A model generated the notes under the pieces. The model was given only the letters and a program-made list of their open reading frames with translations, was not told where the DNA came from and searched no databases. A program made the translations under genes and the position numbers. A stretch of 40,324 nucleotides of DNA from positions 1 through 40,324 of the forward strand of contig CAIUHP010000066.1 in NCBI GenBank assembly GCA_903899015.1, in the 5' to 3' direction. This document shows positions 1 through 8,423 of this stretch, piece by piece. This DNA comes from an uncultured Armatimonadota bacterium. GTDB taxonomy: Bacteria; Armatimonadota; Fimbriimonadia; Fimbriimonadales; Fimbriimonadaceae. Positions within the stretch are counted from its first letter, which is position 1; the number at the start of each line of letters is the position of its first letter.

Positions 1-110
1 TCGTCCAAACTCGGAGGAAGAAGGCTCGGTTGAGACTGAGTGTAGGGCTTGAAAGTTGCCCGACGATTAACCGATGCCATAGACTAAAGACGAAACAAGA
101 AGACAAAAAG
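1..110 (+). other. Left edge, possible 3' end of an upstream plus-strand gene
   Basis: Reading frame 2 is open from the edge to a TGA at 50-52 and would give a short acidic tail; frame 1 stops at 31-33. A strong hairpin terminator follows at 113-141 and its T-rich side also works for the plus strand, so a gene ending here is plausible. Too little is present to name it or even to be sure of the frame. Confidence 0.25.
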
Positions 111-112
111 AA

Positions 113-141
113 GGGGCTGCCTCAACTTGTGAGACAGCCCC
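113..141. terminator. Bidirectional intrinsic terminator
   Basis: Bases 113-124 pair with 130-141 (GGGGCTG arm with CAGCCCC), a 12-bp stem with one mismatch and a five-base loop. On the plus strand it is followed by TTGTTTTGTTTG, and on the minus strand by a run read as TTCTTTTT. It can end the small minus-strand gene at 168-389 and any plus-strand gene coming in from the left edge. Confidence 0.85.
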
Positions 142-167
142 TTGTTTTGTTTGTGTTGGGGGTCCGC

Positions 168-389
168 CTAGATGACGGCTCCGTCGACGAGCATTTCCTC
201 GTTCAACTGCCATTTTTGCCGGAGAGCTTGCACCCTTGTGAGCTTGCCTGGCTTGTGTTGCTTCAAAGCGGCGATCGGTTTCGCTTTGGGGTCCTGGAAC
301 TGGATAACCAACCAGTTTTTCGTTGTTTCAATCTTTCCGAGAATCAATCTTGCCTTTCGGCGTCTCCAAGCTCGGTTTCGATTCGTCAT
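168..389 (-). CDS. Small basic protein of unknown function
   Basis: A 73-residue protein with a very basic N terminus (RNRAWRRRKAR) and many further Lys and Arg residues; it has no signal peptide or membrane segment and I do not recognise the family. The gene looks real because GGAGG lies nine bases before the ATG at 389 and a strong terminator (113-141) lies just after its stop. A TTG directly before the ATG, at 392, is an alternative start six bases from the same GGAGG. The composition would suit nucleic-acid binding, but that is only inference. It is transcribed alone, with 211 bp separating it from the next minus-strand gene. Confidence 0.55.
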   Translation of the reverse strand: MTNRNRAWRRRKARLILGKIETTKNWLVIQFQDPKAKPIAALKQHKPGKLTRVQALRQKWQLNEEMLVDGAVI

Positions 390-558
390 CAACGCTAACC
401 TCCGAGGGCCTATAGCCCGATTGACCGATGTGGTCTATCTAGATTGTCCATCACATTTCTTCATTTTTGGAGAAGAATGTTTTGAGCTCTCTACACTTTC
501 TATGACGTTCATCGGTTGAATACGTTCGACGTTTCATCCGAAAGTCTGGAAAATTTGA

Positions 559-583
559 AGCCCGCCAAAAATAAGTCGGGCGG
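559..583 (-). terminator. Weak hairpin after the helicase gene
   Basis: On the minus strand, downstream of the stop at 604, a GCCCG/CGGGC or CCGCC/GGCGG pairing (only five base pairs either way) encloses a T-rich loop, and CAAATTTT follows. It is a possible weak terminator for the 604-5248 operon. Nothing else is apparent in 393-603 except the promoter region that must serve the small gene at 168-389. Confidence 0.3.
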
Positions 584-603
584 TAATCCCACCGAAAACT
601 AGA

Positions 604-2856
604 TCAACGGGGAGTTACATTAATCATGCCTTGCATAAGCAGAATGGCTGATTTCTTGTCGAGCATTTCGTTATAAGCTTCGCATCTGGCGCTCATCAGG
701 CATGCTGGGCAGCCCGTCTCGCATGGGCAGCTTTTGAGGATTTGTAAGGCGGCATGTATCCAGCCCGTCAGAGAATCAAATAGTTTCTCGCAGAGCCCCA
801 CTCCTCCTGGCGTACGATCGAAGATGAAGACCGCAGGACGCATCGTGTCGTGAAACACGGTATACCAGGCACTTCCAAGATCCCCTCGGTCACAACCGGC
901 AATGATGGGAGCGACCGCGAGAAGAGCATGTTCAATCGCGTGTACTCCTCCGATCTGTTCCTCCATACTGCCTTCCTCGTCGAGCATAGGCAAGTCGAAA
1001 CGAATACACACAGTGTTGTACGAGATGGGGGGCAACTCCAAGGTGTCGATACCCAGGATCGTGTCGCCATCGAGCGATTTCGTGCGATAGCCGATAACGC
1101 TATCGGTGACGTTCACGCCGGCGATGCCGACTTGGGCATTTGGGAGCTTGGCGTCTCTAAACGACGCTTTCGGATCGAGCACTGATTGAGTGATGCTCTG
1201 CGTGTAGAAGTCGACCTGGCAAGGTTCCAGCTCTGCCCGAGCTTGGTCGAGAAACAAAGCCGTGACGAAGAAAGTGGTTCCGCGATGGAGGTAAACCGCA
1301 CCCGCATGAGCCGAGTTCATCGCCCGCCATCTTTCCATCGTTCCAATTTCGACGTCTCCCGCGAGCAATCGAATTTGATCACCTCCCGATCCCCGGATAC
1401 TGACGTTTGGAGCAGGCGGCTCCATGGACGGATAGAAGAAGAGACCCGCTCGAAACTCCAGTTCGCCACTTCGATCCATATTTTCCGCGACTTCTAAGGC
1501 GTTTTCTCCAAACTTCGGAAGTTCGGTTGGTGAAATCGGGCGCTCATGAGCAGCACAAAGCAGGTGTTGGCTTAGGATCTGGGTGTTCTGTGGATTGACC
1601 GCTACGTTCTCAATACGCGTTTCAAGCAGCATCGAAGGTTCGCGAACTAAGAACTGCTCAAGGGGATCGTCATGGGCCACAAACACCGCCAGTCCATCTC
1701 GAATTCCTCGGCCGGCACGACCGGCCTGTTGCCAAAAACTCGATGCCGTGCCGGGATAGCCGTTCAGAATGACGGCATCGAGGGCACCGACATCCACTCC
1801 AAGCTCCATCGCATTGGTTGCGGATAATCCGAGTAACTCGCCCTTAAAGAGAGAGCGTTCGATCTCGCGTCGCTCTTTGGGGGTGTATCCGGCTCGGTAG
1901 CTCTCGATCCGGTTTGGTTGAACCAACCCGCCTTCCTCGACGCGCTTACGCGTATAGCGGAGCACAAGTTCGGCAGAAACCCGCGCACGGCTAAATGCCA
2001 GGGTGCGAAACCCGGTTTCGGCAAGTGAGGAGAGAATTTCCGACGTGGCGACGTTGGCGCTCAACCGTTGCCCGTTGCCGAGCTCAGGGGGATTCCAGAA
2101 AACGAAGGTGCGCTTTCCACTCGGCGATCCATCGTCATCAATCAGCGTAGCCTTTCGTCCTGTCAGTTTCTTAAACAGCTCTTCAGGATTTCCGATGGTC
2201 GCACTGCATCCGATGATTTGGGGGCGGTTCTTATGCCACTCACAGAGCCTGAGGAGCCTTCTGATCACGTTGCCTACGTTGGAGCCAAAGACTCCTCGGT
2301 AGACGTGCATTTCGTCAATGACGATGAGGCGTAACGACTTTAGAAACTTAGTCCAGTTCTCATGCCCGGGCAGCATGCCTACATGAAGCATGTCCGGATT
2401 CGTCAGGATAATGTGTCCGAGCTTTCTGAGGGCGGCTCGCTGATTCTTGGGGGTATCGCCATCGTAAGTACCGACGCGGATTTCAGGACCAGGGACGAGT
2501 GCTTCTAGGCGGCTGAGTTGATCCTGAGCGAGGGCTTTTGTAGGGAAGAGATACAGGCATCGGGCGGCCGGCTCCGACATACAAATTTGTACCGCAGGCA
2601 AGTTATAGCAAAATGTCTTACCGGAGTTTGTGGCTGTAACAACCATGAGGTCCTTTCCGGCCATGGCGTTATCGTAGGCTGATGCCTGATGCGTAAAGAG
2701 CTGTTTAATTTCAAGCTTGTCGAGACTGCCCTGAATACTGTGATGGAACTTGGTTCTTGGAATCGCGTATCGCGCATTTCTGGGGGGAATCTCCTTTAAG
2801 TAGGCGATTTGATCAGAAATGCGCGGGTCGCTAAAGATCGGCTGTTCGCTATTCAA
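604..2856 (-). CDS. mrfA: MrfA/YprA-type DEAD/DEAH-box DNA helicase with C-terminal DUF1998 zinc-binding domain
   Basis: Superfamily 2 helicase of the YprA/MrfA family, which in Bacillus subtilis acts in nucleotide-excision-independent repair of mitomycin-type DNA damage. Counting from the chosen start, Walker A is TNSGKT (76-81), the Walker B box is DEMH (181-184), motif III is SAT (218-220) and motif VI is QQAGRAGR (about 376-383). The C-terminal DUF1998 region ends with a cysteine cluster C710-x-C712-x3-C716-x2-C719-x5-C725, the four-cysteine zinc site of the family plus one extra. I chose the TTG at 2856, which overlaps the tatC stop and gives 750 residues, close to the roughly 750 of B. 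subtilis MrfA; the longest frame begins at 2937, inside tatC. Last gene of a secreted protein-tatC-helicase operon. The usual exonuclease partner MrfB is not adjacent. Confidence 0.85.
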   Translation of the reverse strand: MNSEQPIFSDPRISDQIAYLKEIPPRNARYAIPRTKFHHSIQGSLDKLEIKQLFTHQASAYDNAMAGKDLMVVTATNSGKTFCYNLPAVQICMSEPAARCLYLFPTKALAQDQLSRLEALVPGPEIRVGTYDGDTPKNQRAALRKLGHIILTNPDMLHVGMLPGHENWTKFLKSLRLIVIDEMHVYRGVFGSNVGNVIRRLLRLCEWHKNRPQIIGCSATIGNPEELFKKLTGRKATLIDDDGSPSGKRTFVFWNPPELGNGQRLSANVATSEILSSLAETGFRTLAFSRARVSAELVLRYTRKRVEEGGLVQPNRIESYRAGYTPKERREIERSLFKGELLGLSATNAMELGVDVGALDAVILNGYPGTASSFWQQAGRAGRGIRDGLAVFVAHDDPLEQFLVREPSMLLETRIENVAVNPQNTQILSQHLLCAAHERPISPTELPKFGENALEVAENMDRSGELEFRAGLFFYPSMEPPAPNVSIRGSGGDQIRLLAGDVEIGTMERWRAMNSAHAGAVYLHRGTTFFVTALFLDQARAELEPCQVDFYTQSITQSVLDPKASFRDAKLPNAQVGIAGVNVTDSVIGYRTKSLDGDTILGIDTLELPPISYNTVCIRFDLPMLDEEGSMEEQIGGVHAIEHALLAVAPIIAGCDRGDLGSAWYTVFHDTMRPAVFIFDRTPGGVGLCEKLFDSLTGWIHAALQILKSCPCETGCPACLMSARCEAYNEMLDKKSAILLMQGMINVTPR

Positions 2857-3718
2857 GCGGATAAGTGTCCGTTTCAGCCTCGTCCGGTTCGAGCATCTTT
2901 GCCTTCTTCTTCCTTCGATTTTGGCTGAGTCTAACAATGTAGACGCTTCCCATGAAGAGGATGACGAGCGGAATGGCCATCATCAGCATGGTCATCGGGT
3001 CTTGGCTGGGTGTAACGATCATTGCGACAACAAAGATCGCGGTCGCAGACTGTCGCCAGTGTTTGATAAGCGTCTCAGCTGAAAGAAGGTCGAGTTCTCC
3101 CAGGATGTACACGATCAAAGGAAGCTGGAAAGCTACACCGAAGGCAGCGAGTAGCTTCAAGACCAAGAAGACCATCGAGCCAGCATCTTGATAAAGACTG
3201 GTGCCTGGGAATTCTTCAAGATATGTCGCGAACCAGTGAATGCAGCTAGGAAGGATCAACCAAGCGAACACAACACCGATCAGGAACAAAATGACGCTTA
3301 CAGGAGCGAGCCTTTTGAGGGGTGCCTGTTCCTTCTGCTTGAGAGCGGGCATGATGAAGCCCCAGAGCTGAAGAACAAGAAACGGAAAGGCGAGGATCAC
3401 GCCGATCATGAAGGAGAGCTTTAGCTTCAACATGAACATCTCAGGGATGTTATGGAAGACCTCCTTAAAGTCGGAGTTTTTGGGAATCGTAGCCTTGACC
3501 GCTTGAACCGTGAGTTTGTCGAGATACCCGTATAGCTTGGGCTCGGCAAACCAACCAATGGTCCAGCCAATACAAATGATGAACATCGACCGAATGATGC
3601 GGTCGCGAAGTTCTTCTAGGTGCTCAATAAGGCTAAGGCGGTAATCCTCCGGATCTCCGGTGAATTTCCGCCTTTCCTCGTCGTCTGGTTTCTTGGGTCC
3701 CTTAAATAGGGATGACAT
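2849..3718 (-). CDS. tatC: Sec-independent protein translocase TatC
   Basis: Multi-spanning inner-membrane receptor of the twin-arginine pathway, which recognises RR signal peptides and exports folded, often cofactor-bearing proteins. The family signature HLEELRDR is at residues 33-40, followed by about six hydrophobic segments; at 289 residues it is slightly longer than typical because of a charged N-terminal tail of about 25 residues. It starts 18 bp after the secreted-protein gene and overlaps the helicase gene by a few bases, so it lies mid-operon. No TatA or TatB gene is in the window. A likely client is ActB (16442-19636), whose RRDLLKF motif is visible. No strong Shine-Dalgarno is seen, which suggests translational coupling. 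Confidence 0.95.
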   Translation of the reverse strand: MSSLFKGPKKPDDEERRKFTGDPEDYRLSLIEHLEELRDRIIRSMFIICIGWTIGWFAEPKLYGYLDKLTVQAVKATIPKNSDFKEVFHNIPEMFMLKLKLSFMIGVILAFPFLVLQLWGFIMPALKQKEQAPLKRLAPVSVILFLIGVVFAWLILPSCIHWFATYLEEFPGTSLYQDAGSMVFLVLKLLAAFGVAFQLPLIVYILGELDLLSAETLIKHWRQSATAIFVVAMIVTPSQDPMTMLMMAIPLVILFMGSVYIVRLSQNRRKKKAKMLEPDEAETDTYPLE

Positions 3719-3736
3719 GCTTACGGTATACGCTAA

Positions 3737-5248
3737 TTACTGCTCAAGAGTAAACGTTCTGAGTGATCGAATTCGAACAAACGTTGACGTTGAGGCTGCT
3801 GGAGCGCCTTGTCGACCAAAATTGCCCGGTCCGCCAGGTCCCATACCGCCAGGCATGCCACCAGGTCCTCCCGGACCACCGATGCCGCCCATGAAGCCGG
3901 ACTTGCCCCCGCCCTGTCTTGCACCGCGTTGCATCTTGCCGAGTGGTGAGAACATTTGCTCTTCACCGCGACTCGCTTTGCCGCCGCCGCCTGCACCGGA
4001 TGTACCACCCATTCGGGGGCCTCCGCCAGGTACTCCTGGCATTCCACCAGGCCCTCCAGGTCCAAATCCGCCGGGTGCGCCGGACGTTTGAGTCTGGATC
4101 TTGCGTTCGATCGTTTCGTCTCGAACGATCTTGAGAACCTTGTGGCTATCGAGAGCGAACCAAATAGTCTCTTCCAAGGAGATCTTGTCGTCAGCAAAAT
4201 CAGCGCCTTGACCCTTCAGTTTCTTACCATCGGAAGTTTTCGTGCCTGCTTCAATGACGTGTCGAATCTTTGCACATGGGTGACCGCCTTCCCATTCGGT
4301 GTCCACAAACTCGCCGCGTGCAGGGAATTGCTCGACAAGTGTGCTGACTTCGAACGGATTGTTCATGTCCACCGCACCTTCTTGAAATTGCGATGCCCAT
4401 GAATCGCCAACTCGAACGGCCTTGGCCGGTAGGGTTGGAAGTGGGAATGTCGCAAACAGATTTTCTGTGATGCTCTGCCCACTCGTTGCACCGTCCATCG
4501 GTGTGTAGAGAGGGAGAGAGCCAAAGACTTCCTGACCGGTGCTCTTGATTCTCATGTAGATCGGAGCCATGTCGTAGTCCATGTACTTCCTCTGCGTAGT
4601 GTCAGCACCCGCAGTGAGCAGCGCATAGTCCTTGCCTTTTTCAGGAAGGGGCTGAATTCTGAGGAGGCCATCACCGTCGCCATAGGAGTTCATGACTTCG
4701 TAAGCCAATCGGATCGACTCGCCATCTTGGGTGAATTCGGCAGCTTTACCACCCAGACTGTTTTGTGTATCCGAGATCTCTGATACGGAAACCTGCTGGT
4801 CAAGACGGTAGATCATCTTTGAACCTGGAACGAATGTATATCTCAGCTTAATGCCGTTATTGCCAACCGGAATGTTTGCTTGGTTGCCAATGTTGATATC
4901 GACCGAAGTACGCTCGACGATGCGTGAAGTCTTTTCGTAGTCTACGTACAATACGAGTTCAAGCTTAAGAGGCTTGCCTGGCTCGGTATCAGCAAGGGCT
5001 AGCTTCTTGGTGTTCAACGCGTAATCGTAAAACTTGCCGTTGAGAGGTGGAACGGTTGCCTCAAGGAACTTGCCGCCAAGGAAGACGCCAATGTATCCAC
5101 CCTCGGGAATGCTTCCCTTTGGAATAAGGACGTGAACCGTTTCACGGACCTTCGCGCCATCAGCTGGGCGAACGATCGTAAAAGGTGCTTGGGCTAAGAC
5201 TACGCTTGTCAACCCCGCTAGTATCAAACTGCCGATCCATTTCTTCAT
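3737..5248 (-). CDS. Secreted protein of unknown function with collagen-like Gly/Pro/Met-rich tail
   Basis: A 503-residue exported protein. I chose the ATG at 5248 because GGGAG lies nine bases upstream and it opens with a clean Sec signal peptide (MKKW, hydrophobic core, cleavage near VLA|Q at 19/20); the longer frame from 5284 adds 12 residues. Residues 20-140 resemble a beta-sandwich of the Ig-like type, and the middle has repeated beta-strand patterns with no catalytic motif I recognise. From about 390 to 485 the chain is a low-complexity run of GGPGG and GGMP units, ending in a more ordinary tail (STSTFVRIRS...). First gene of the operon with tatC and the helicase, but its own signal is Sec-type with no twin arginine. 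Function unknown. Confidence 0.8.
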   Translation of the reverse strand: MKKWIGSLILAGLTSVVLAQAPFTIVRPADGAKVRETVHVLIPKGSIPEGGYIGVFLGGKFLEATVPPLNGKFYDYALNTKKLALADTEPGKPLKLELVLYVDYEKTSRIVERTSVDINIGNQANIPVGNNGIKLRYTFVPGSKMIYRLDQQVSVSEISDTQNSLGGKAAEFTQDGESIRLAYEVMNSYGDGDGLLRIQPLPEKGKDYALLTAGADTTQRKYMDYDMAPIYMRIKSTGQEVFGSLPLYTPMDGATSGQSITENLFATFPLPTLPAKAVRVGDSWASQFQEGAVDMNNPFEVSTLVEQFPARGEFVDTEWEGGHPCAKIRHVIEAGTKTSDGKKLKGQGADFADDKISLEETIWFALDSHKVLKIVRDETIERKIQTQTSGAPGGFGPGGPGGMPGVPGGGPRMGGTSGAGGGGKASRGEEQMFSPLGKMQRGARQGGGKSGFMGGIGGPGGPGGMPGGMGPGGPGNFGRQGAPAASTSTFVRIRSLRTFTLEQ

Positions 5249-5426
5249 TCGGATGTGCTCCCGACCGCCTCGCGAGACGTTCACCGCCTGCGAAAAGCTT
5301 CATGAGTATTCTAGTGATTATGACGTTCAATTGATAGGGCGAAGTCACACTATCGAACACATGGTTTTCATTTTGGGTTCAAGAATTGTTTTTATCCGTT
5401 AAAAACCACTTGGAAATCAAAATCGA

Positions 5427-5444
5427 CGTCTCGATTGCGAGACG
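5427..5444. repeat. Perfect inverted repeat CGTCTCG-ATTG-CGAGACG
   Basis: A 7-bp perfect inverted repeat with a four-base loop in the 287-bp gap between the divergent secreted-protein and pcrA genes. No T-tract follows on either strand, so it is not an intrinsic terminator. It could be an operator for either gene; its function is unknown. Confidence 0.5.
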
Positions 5445-5502
5445 AGAAAGCGGCGCAAGGGCATGGTGGATTTGCCTGAAATTCCGCTTGCTCAGACCCC
5501 GC

Positions 5503-5516
5503 CGAACCCTTGTTCC
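5503..5516. promoter_or_regulatory. LexA (SOS) box candidate upstream of pcrA
   Basis: CGAAC-CCTT-GTTCC matches the Gram-positive type LexA consensus CGAAC-N4-GTTCG at nine of ten fixed positions. It covers the -35 position relative to the proposed -10 hexamer TACTAT at 5524-5529, where a bound repressor would block RNA polymerase. UvrD/PcrA helicases are classic SOS genes, which adds to the case. Confidence 0.5.
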
Positions 5517-5523
5517 TCATTCA

Positions 5524-5529
5524 TACTAT
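5524..5529 (+). promoter_or_regulatory. Putative -10 element of pcrA (leaderless arrangement)
   Basis: TACTAT ends exactly six bases before the ATG at 5536, so transcription would begin at or next to the A of the start codon. There is no good -35 hexamer. AAGGA lies between this hexamer and the ATG but only one base from the start, too close for a normal ribosome-binding site. Confidence 0.45.
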
Positions 5530-5535
5530 AAGGAT

Positions 5536-7737
5536 ATGCCCGTGCTCGATGTAGAAAGTTTGAATCCCGAGCAACGGGAAGCCGTGGAATACTCAGGCGG
5601 CCCCTTACTGATCTTTGCGGGCGCCGGATCGGGCAAGACAAGAGTTATTACGTATCGTATTGCGCGCCTACTTGGCGAAGGCGTGCCGTCCGCTAGGATT
5701 CTTGCAGTCACCTTTACTAATAAAGCAGCCCGTGAAATGCGGGAGCGAGTTCAAGAATTGGTGGGTCCGGGCGCCAACGCGATGTGGATCGGTACATTCC
5801 ACTCCCTGTGCGCTCGGATGTTGAGAATCGATGGCAAAGCGATTGGCCTTGACCCGAATTTCGTGATTTACGATGACACCGATCAGTTGTCACTTATTCG
5901 CGAGGTTTTCAAGGCGAAGAACATTGACGACAAGTCCATCCAGCCACGAGGCGTACTCAATGAGATCTCAAGCGCAAAAGAAAAACTCCTGACTCCCGAA
6001 AAATACGCCGATAAGGCGACGGGCTTCTTTGAGCGGATCTGTGCGGATGTGTATAAGTCTTACAACGCTTTGCTGCATAAAGCAAACGCTCTCGACTTTG
6101 ACGATATCCTCTTTTACAGCAATCGACTTCTTGAGCAACGAAAGGATGTCCTTGAGAAATATCAAGAGCGCTTCATGCACGTTTTGGTCGACGAGTATCA
6201 GGACGTTAATTTCGCGCAATACAATATCGTTCACCTTCTCGCTGGAAAACATCGAAATATCGTGGTTGTCGGCGACGATGATCAGTCGATTTATGCCTGG
6301 CGTGGAGCCGATGTATCGCTGATCCTCAAGTTTGGAAGTGACTATCCTGACGCGAAGATTGTTAAGCTTGAACGGAATTACCGCAGCACCAAGACGATTC
6401 TCGCCGCGGCCAACGAGGTGATTCGTCACAACCGGTCTCGGGCAAGCAAACAGCTTTGGACCGACAACGACGATGGCGTCCCTATCACGCTGACTCAAAC
6501 GGGCACCGAGCAGGATGAAGGCATGCTGGTCGCCGAGCGGATTCTGCAAGACACCCGAACAGGGCGGCGGCGATACAGTGATTTTGCCGTTCTCTACCGA
6601 ACCAACGCCCAGTCCCGTGTCATGGAAGAAGCCTTCTTGACGATGCGAATTCCGCACATTCTGGTGGGTGGTCAAAGGTTCTATGAGCGCAAGGAAATCA
6701 AGGACATGATTGCCTATCTCCGTCTCACGTGGAATCCGAGAGATGATGTCTCGCTGAGGAGGTCCATCACGGTTCCGGTCCGTGGAATCGGGGCTACGAG
6801 CATGGGCTGGGTAAACAAATGGGCCGACGATCACAGTACGACCCTATGGGCAGCCTTGCAAGACCAAGAAGTGCAGCATGAACTTCCTAAGAAGGCCGCT
6901 TCTGGCGTGCGAGCCTTTTTGAGCGCCATTACAGACGCTCAAGAATTGAGTGAAGCGGGTCCGGTGACACCCGTTTTGAGGTCTTTGCTCTCCTCCTCGG
7001 GCTATGTCGACATGTTGAAAGCTGAACATTCTCAGGAGGCTTTAGGACGGCTTGAGAACCTACAAGAACTTCTCAATGTGACTGCGGAATACGATGCCAC
7101 GACCGACGAGCCTTCTCTGGGCGGTTTCTTGGAGAGTGTTTCGCTTGTAGCAGATGTGGATAGCTTGAGTGGAGACGGAGACGCTGTCACGCTCATGACT
7201 CTTCATTCAGCAAAAGGGCTTGAGTTTCCAGCGGTATTTATGACGGGCCTGGAGGAAGGCGTTTTCCCCCATTCCAGGTCTCTGGGTTCAGATAGTGAAA
7301 TTGAAGAGGAGCGCCGGCTTTGCTATGTCGGCATGACACGAGCTCGACAAGAGCTGCACCTCGTCCATGCCCACCGACGATCCGTTTACGGAACCCCAAA
7401 CTTTAACCGACGCTCTCGCTTCCTGGACGATATCCCAAGTCAACTTCTGGATTCGCTCACGGTTGGTGGTTATCAAGCCCCTGCTCAACGTTCGGTTTTC
7501 CAAGAGCGTTCGGGTACCTACACTGTGACTGAGCCGAAGAAGGTGGATGCACCAAAGGCGCCCAGTTGGCGACCACCCTTTGAAATTGGTCAGCGAGTCA
7601 GACACGTAAAGTTTGGATTGGGCGTTGTTGTTTCCTGTAACCCAATTAAAGACGATGTTGAAGTGACCGTCGCGTTCCCAGGTGTTATCGGCGTTAAGAA
7701 GCTTGTTCAGAAGCTAGCCAAACTTGAAGCGGTGTAA
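5536..7737 (+). CDS. pcrA: ATP-dependent DNA helicase PcrA/UvrD
   Basis: Superfamily 1A 3'-5' helicase for repair, removal of protein roadblocks and restraint of recombination. Walker A is AGAGSGKT (28-35), GTFHS (86-90) is motif Ia/Ic-like, the Walker B box is DEYQD (219-223), and further on come DDDQSIYAWRGA, LERNYRST, TLHSAKGLEF and VGMTRAR in the expected order. The last 55 residues form the Tudor-like domain (GQRVRHVKFGLGVV) by which PcrA binds RNA polymerase. I chose the ATG at 5536 (733 residues, normal for PcrA, and the motif-bearing N terminus starts here) over the longest frame from 5386, which adds 50 unrelated residues. A LexA-like box precedes it. The lipoprotein gene starts eight bases after the stop. 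Confidence 0.96.
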   Translation: MPVLDVESLNPEQREAVEYSGGPLLIFAGAGSGKTRVITYRIARLLGEGVPSARILAVTFTNKAAREMRERVQELVGPGANAMWIGTFHSLCARMLRIDGKAIGLDPNFVIYDDTDQLSLIREVFKAKNIDDKSIQPRGVLNEISSAKEKLLTPEKYADKATGFFERICADVYKSYNALLHKANALDFDDILFYSNRLLEQRKDVLEKYQERFMHVLVDEYQDVNFAQYNIVHLLAGKHRNIVVVGDDDQSIYAWRGADVSLILKFGSDYPDAKIVKLERNYRSTKTILAAANEVIRHNRSRASKQLWTDNDDGVPITLTQTGTEQDEGMLVAERILQDTRTGRRRYSDFAVLYRTNAQSRVMEEAFLTMRIPHILVGGQRFYERKEIKDMIAYLRLTWNPRDDVSLRRSITVPVRGIGATSMGWVNKWADDHSTTLWAALQDQEVQHELPKKAASGVRAFLSAITDAQELSEAGPVTPVLRSLLSSSGYVDMLKAEHSQEALGRLENLQELLNVTAEYDATTDEPSLGGFLESVSLVADVDSLSGDGDAVTLMTLHSAKGLEFPAVFMTGLEEGVFPHSRSLGSDSEIEEERRLCYVGMTRARQELHLVHAHRRSVYGTPNFNRRSRFLDDIPSQLLDSLTVGGYQAPAQRSVFQERSGTYTVTEPKKVDAPKAPSWRPPFEIGQRVRHVKFGLGVVVSCNPIKDDVEVTVAFPGVIGVKKLVQKLAKLEAV

Positions 7738-7744
7738 GCAAAAA

Positions 7745-8350
7745 ATGAAGTTACGAATTCAATCAGGTCTCATTCGGCTAGCTTGGATTTGTGGCGCGAG
7801 TTTGGCGGTTGTTGGCTGCGGAGCCAACGACAACTACATGCCGATGCAGGTCAATAAAAAGTGGACCTATCGAGTCCGAGCTGGGTTTGAGAGGCACACG
7901 GTACCCATCCGGGTCGTTCGCGAACTGACGGTTGCATCGACAACGGGCTACGAACTGGCAAGCCCACTCGGAGTTTCTCGAATCGCTTGGAAGTCAGGAA
8001 AGCTTGTAGCGGACAGCACCGTTAATGCCCAATTCATTCCTCCAATACCCCTACTCGTTCCAGGCGCCAAGCTCGATTCGAAGAAAGTGAAGCAGGTTGA
8101 AACGTGGCACGGAAGGATCATTGCTCTCGGACAAGAAAAGCCCGCAAGTGCAGTTCTGACTGAGCAACTTGATACCGTTGACTTTGGAACTCGTAAAGTC
8201 AATGCCATTTTGGCGACTCTGACAATCCGCATCCCGAATGGTGTACTTGAACTCCAATCTTGGTATCAGTCGGGTGTGGGGCTTATTCAACAGGAGCAAC
8301 GAACAAACGGGACAAGAATCGTCCAATTATCACTAGTGAGTCACTCCTAA
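7745..8350 (+). CDS. Predicted lipoprotein of unknown function
   Basis: A 201-residue protein with a type II signal peptide: a basic start, a hydrophobic core and a lipobox VVGC with the lipidated cysteine at 25. The mature part begins GANDNYMPM and continues with a region (KKWTYRV..., VRELTVAS...) that looks like short beta strands; I recognise no enzyme motif. The chosen ATG is eight bases after the pcrA stop; a TTG at 7724, within pcrA, would add seven residues. It is probably co-transcribed with pcrA, though the link may only be positional. I infer an envelope location. Confidence 0.75.
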   Translation: MKLRIQSGLIRLAWICGASLAVVGCGANDNYMPMQVNKKWTYRVRAGFERHTVPIRVVRELTVASTTGYELASPLGVSRIAWKSGKLVADSTVNAQFIPPIPLLVPGAKLDSKKVKQVETWHGRIIALGQEKPASAVLTEQLDTVDFGTRKVNAILATLTIRIPNGVLELQSWYQSGVGLIQQEQRTNGTRIVQLSLVSHS

Positions 8351-8411
8351 GTCTATGCATCTTGTCTGCATTTCGGAGCGTAGAAGTACGATACGGCGAA
8401 CCTGGATCGCC

Positions 8412-8417
8412 TAAGAT
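8412..8417 (+). promoter_or_regulatory. Putative -10 element of the HD-domain gene (leaderless)
   Basis: TAAGAT lies exactly six bases before the ATG at 8424, and no Shine-Dalgarno sequence is present between them. The same hexamer at the same distance precedes ssb. No convincing -35 is visible. Confidence 0.4.
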
Positions 8418-8423
8418 AGCAAT

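Noticed and set aside
2857-2937. N-terminal extension of the helicase into tatC
   Set aside because: It would overlap tatC by about 88 bases and add a very basic segment not expected in the family; the TTG at 2856 gives the family's usual length.
3660-4091. A Pro-rich plus-strand frame opposite the secreted protein
   Set aside because: It is the reverse-strand image of the GGPGG repeats of the real gene; the low-complexity sequence keeps the opposite frame open.
5356-5371. A second LexA box at CGAACACATGGTTTTC
   Set aside because: Only one half-site fits; the other half has GGTTT in place of GTTCG.
5386-5535. N-terminal extension of pcrA from the longest frame
   Set aside because: The 50 extra residues match nothing in PcrA, while the ATG at 5536 gives the normal N terminus.
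5968-6834. A 288-codon minus-strand open frame inside pcrA
   Set aside because: It lies wholly within a gene with all UvrD motifs in order, and has no family resemblance or ribosome-binding site.
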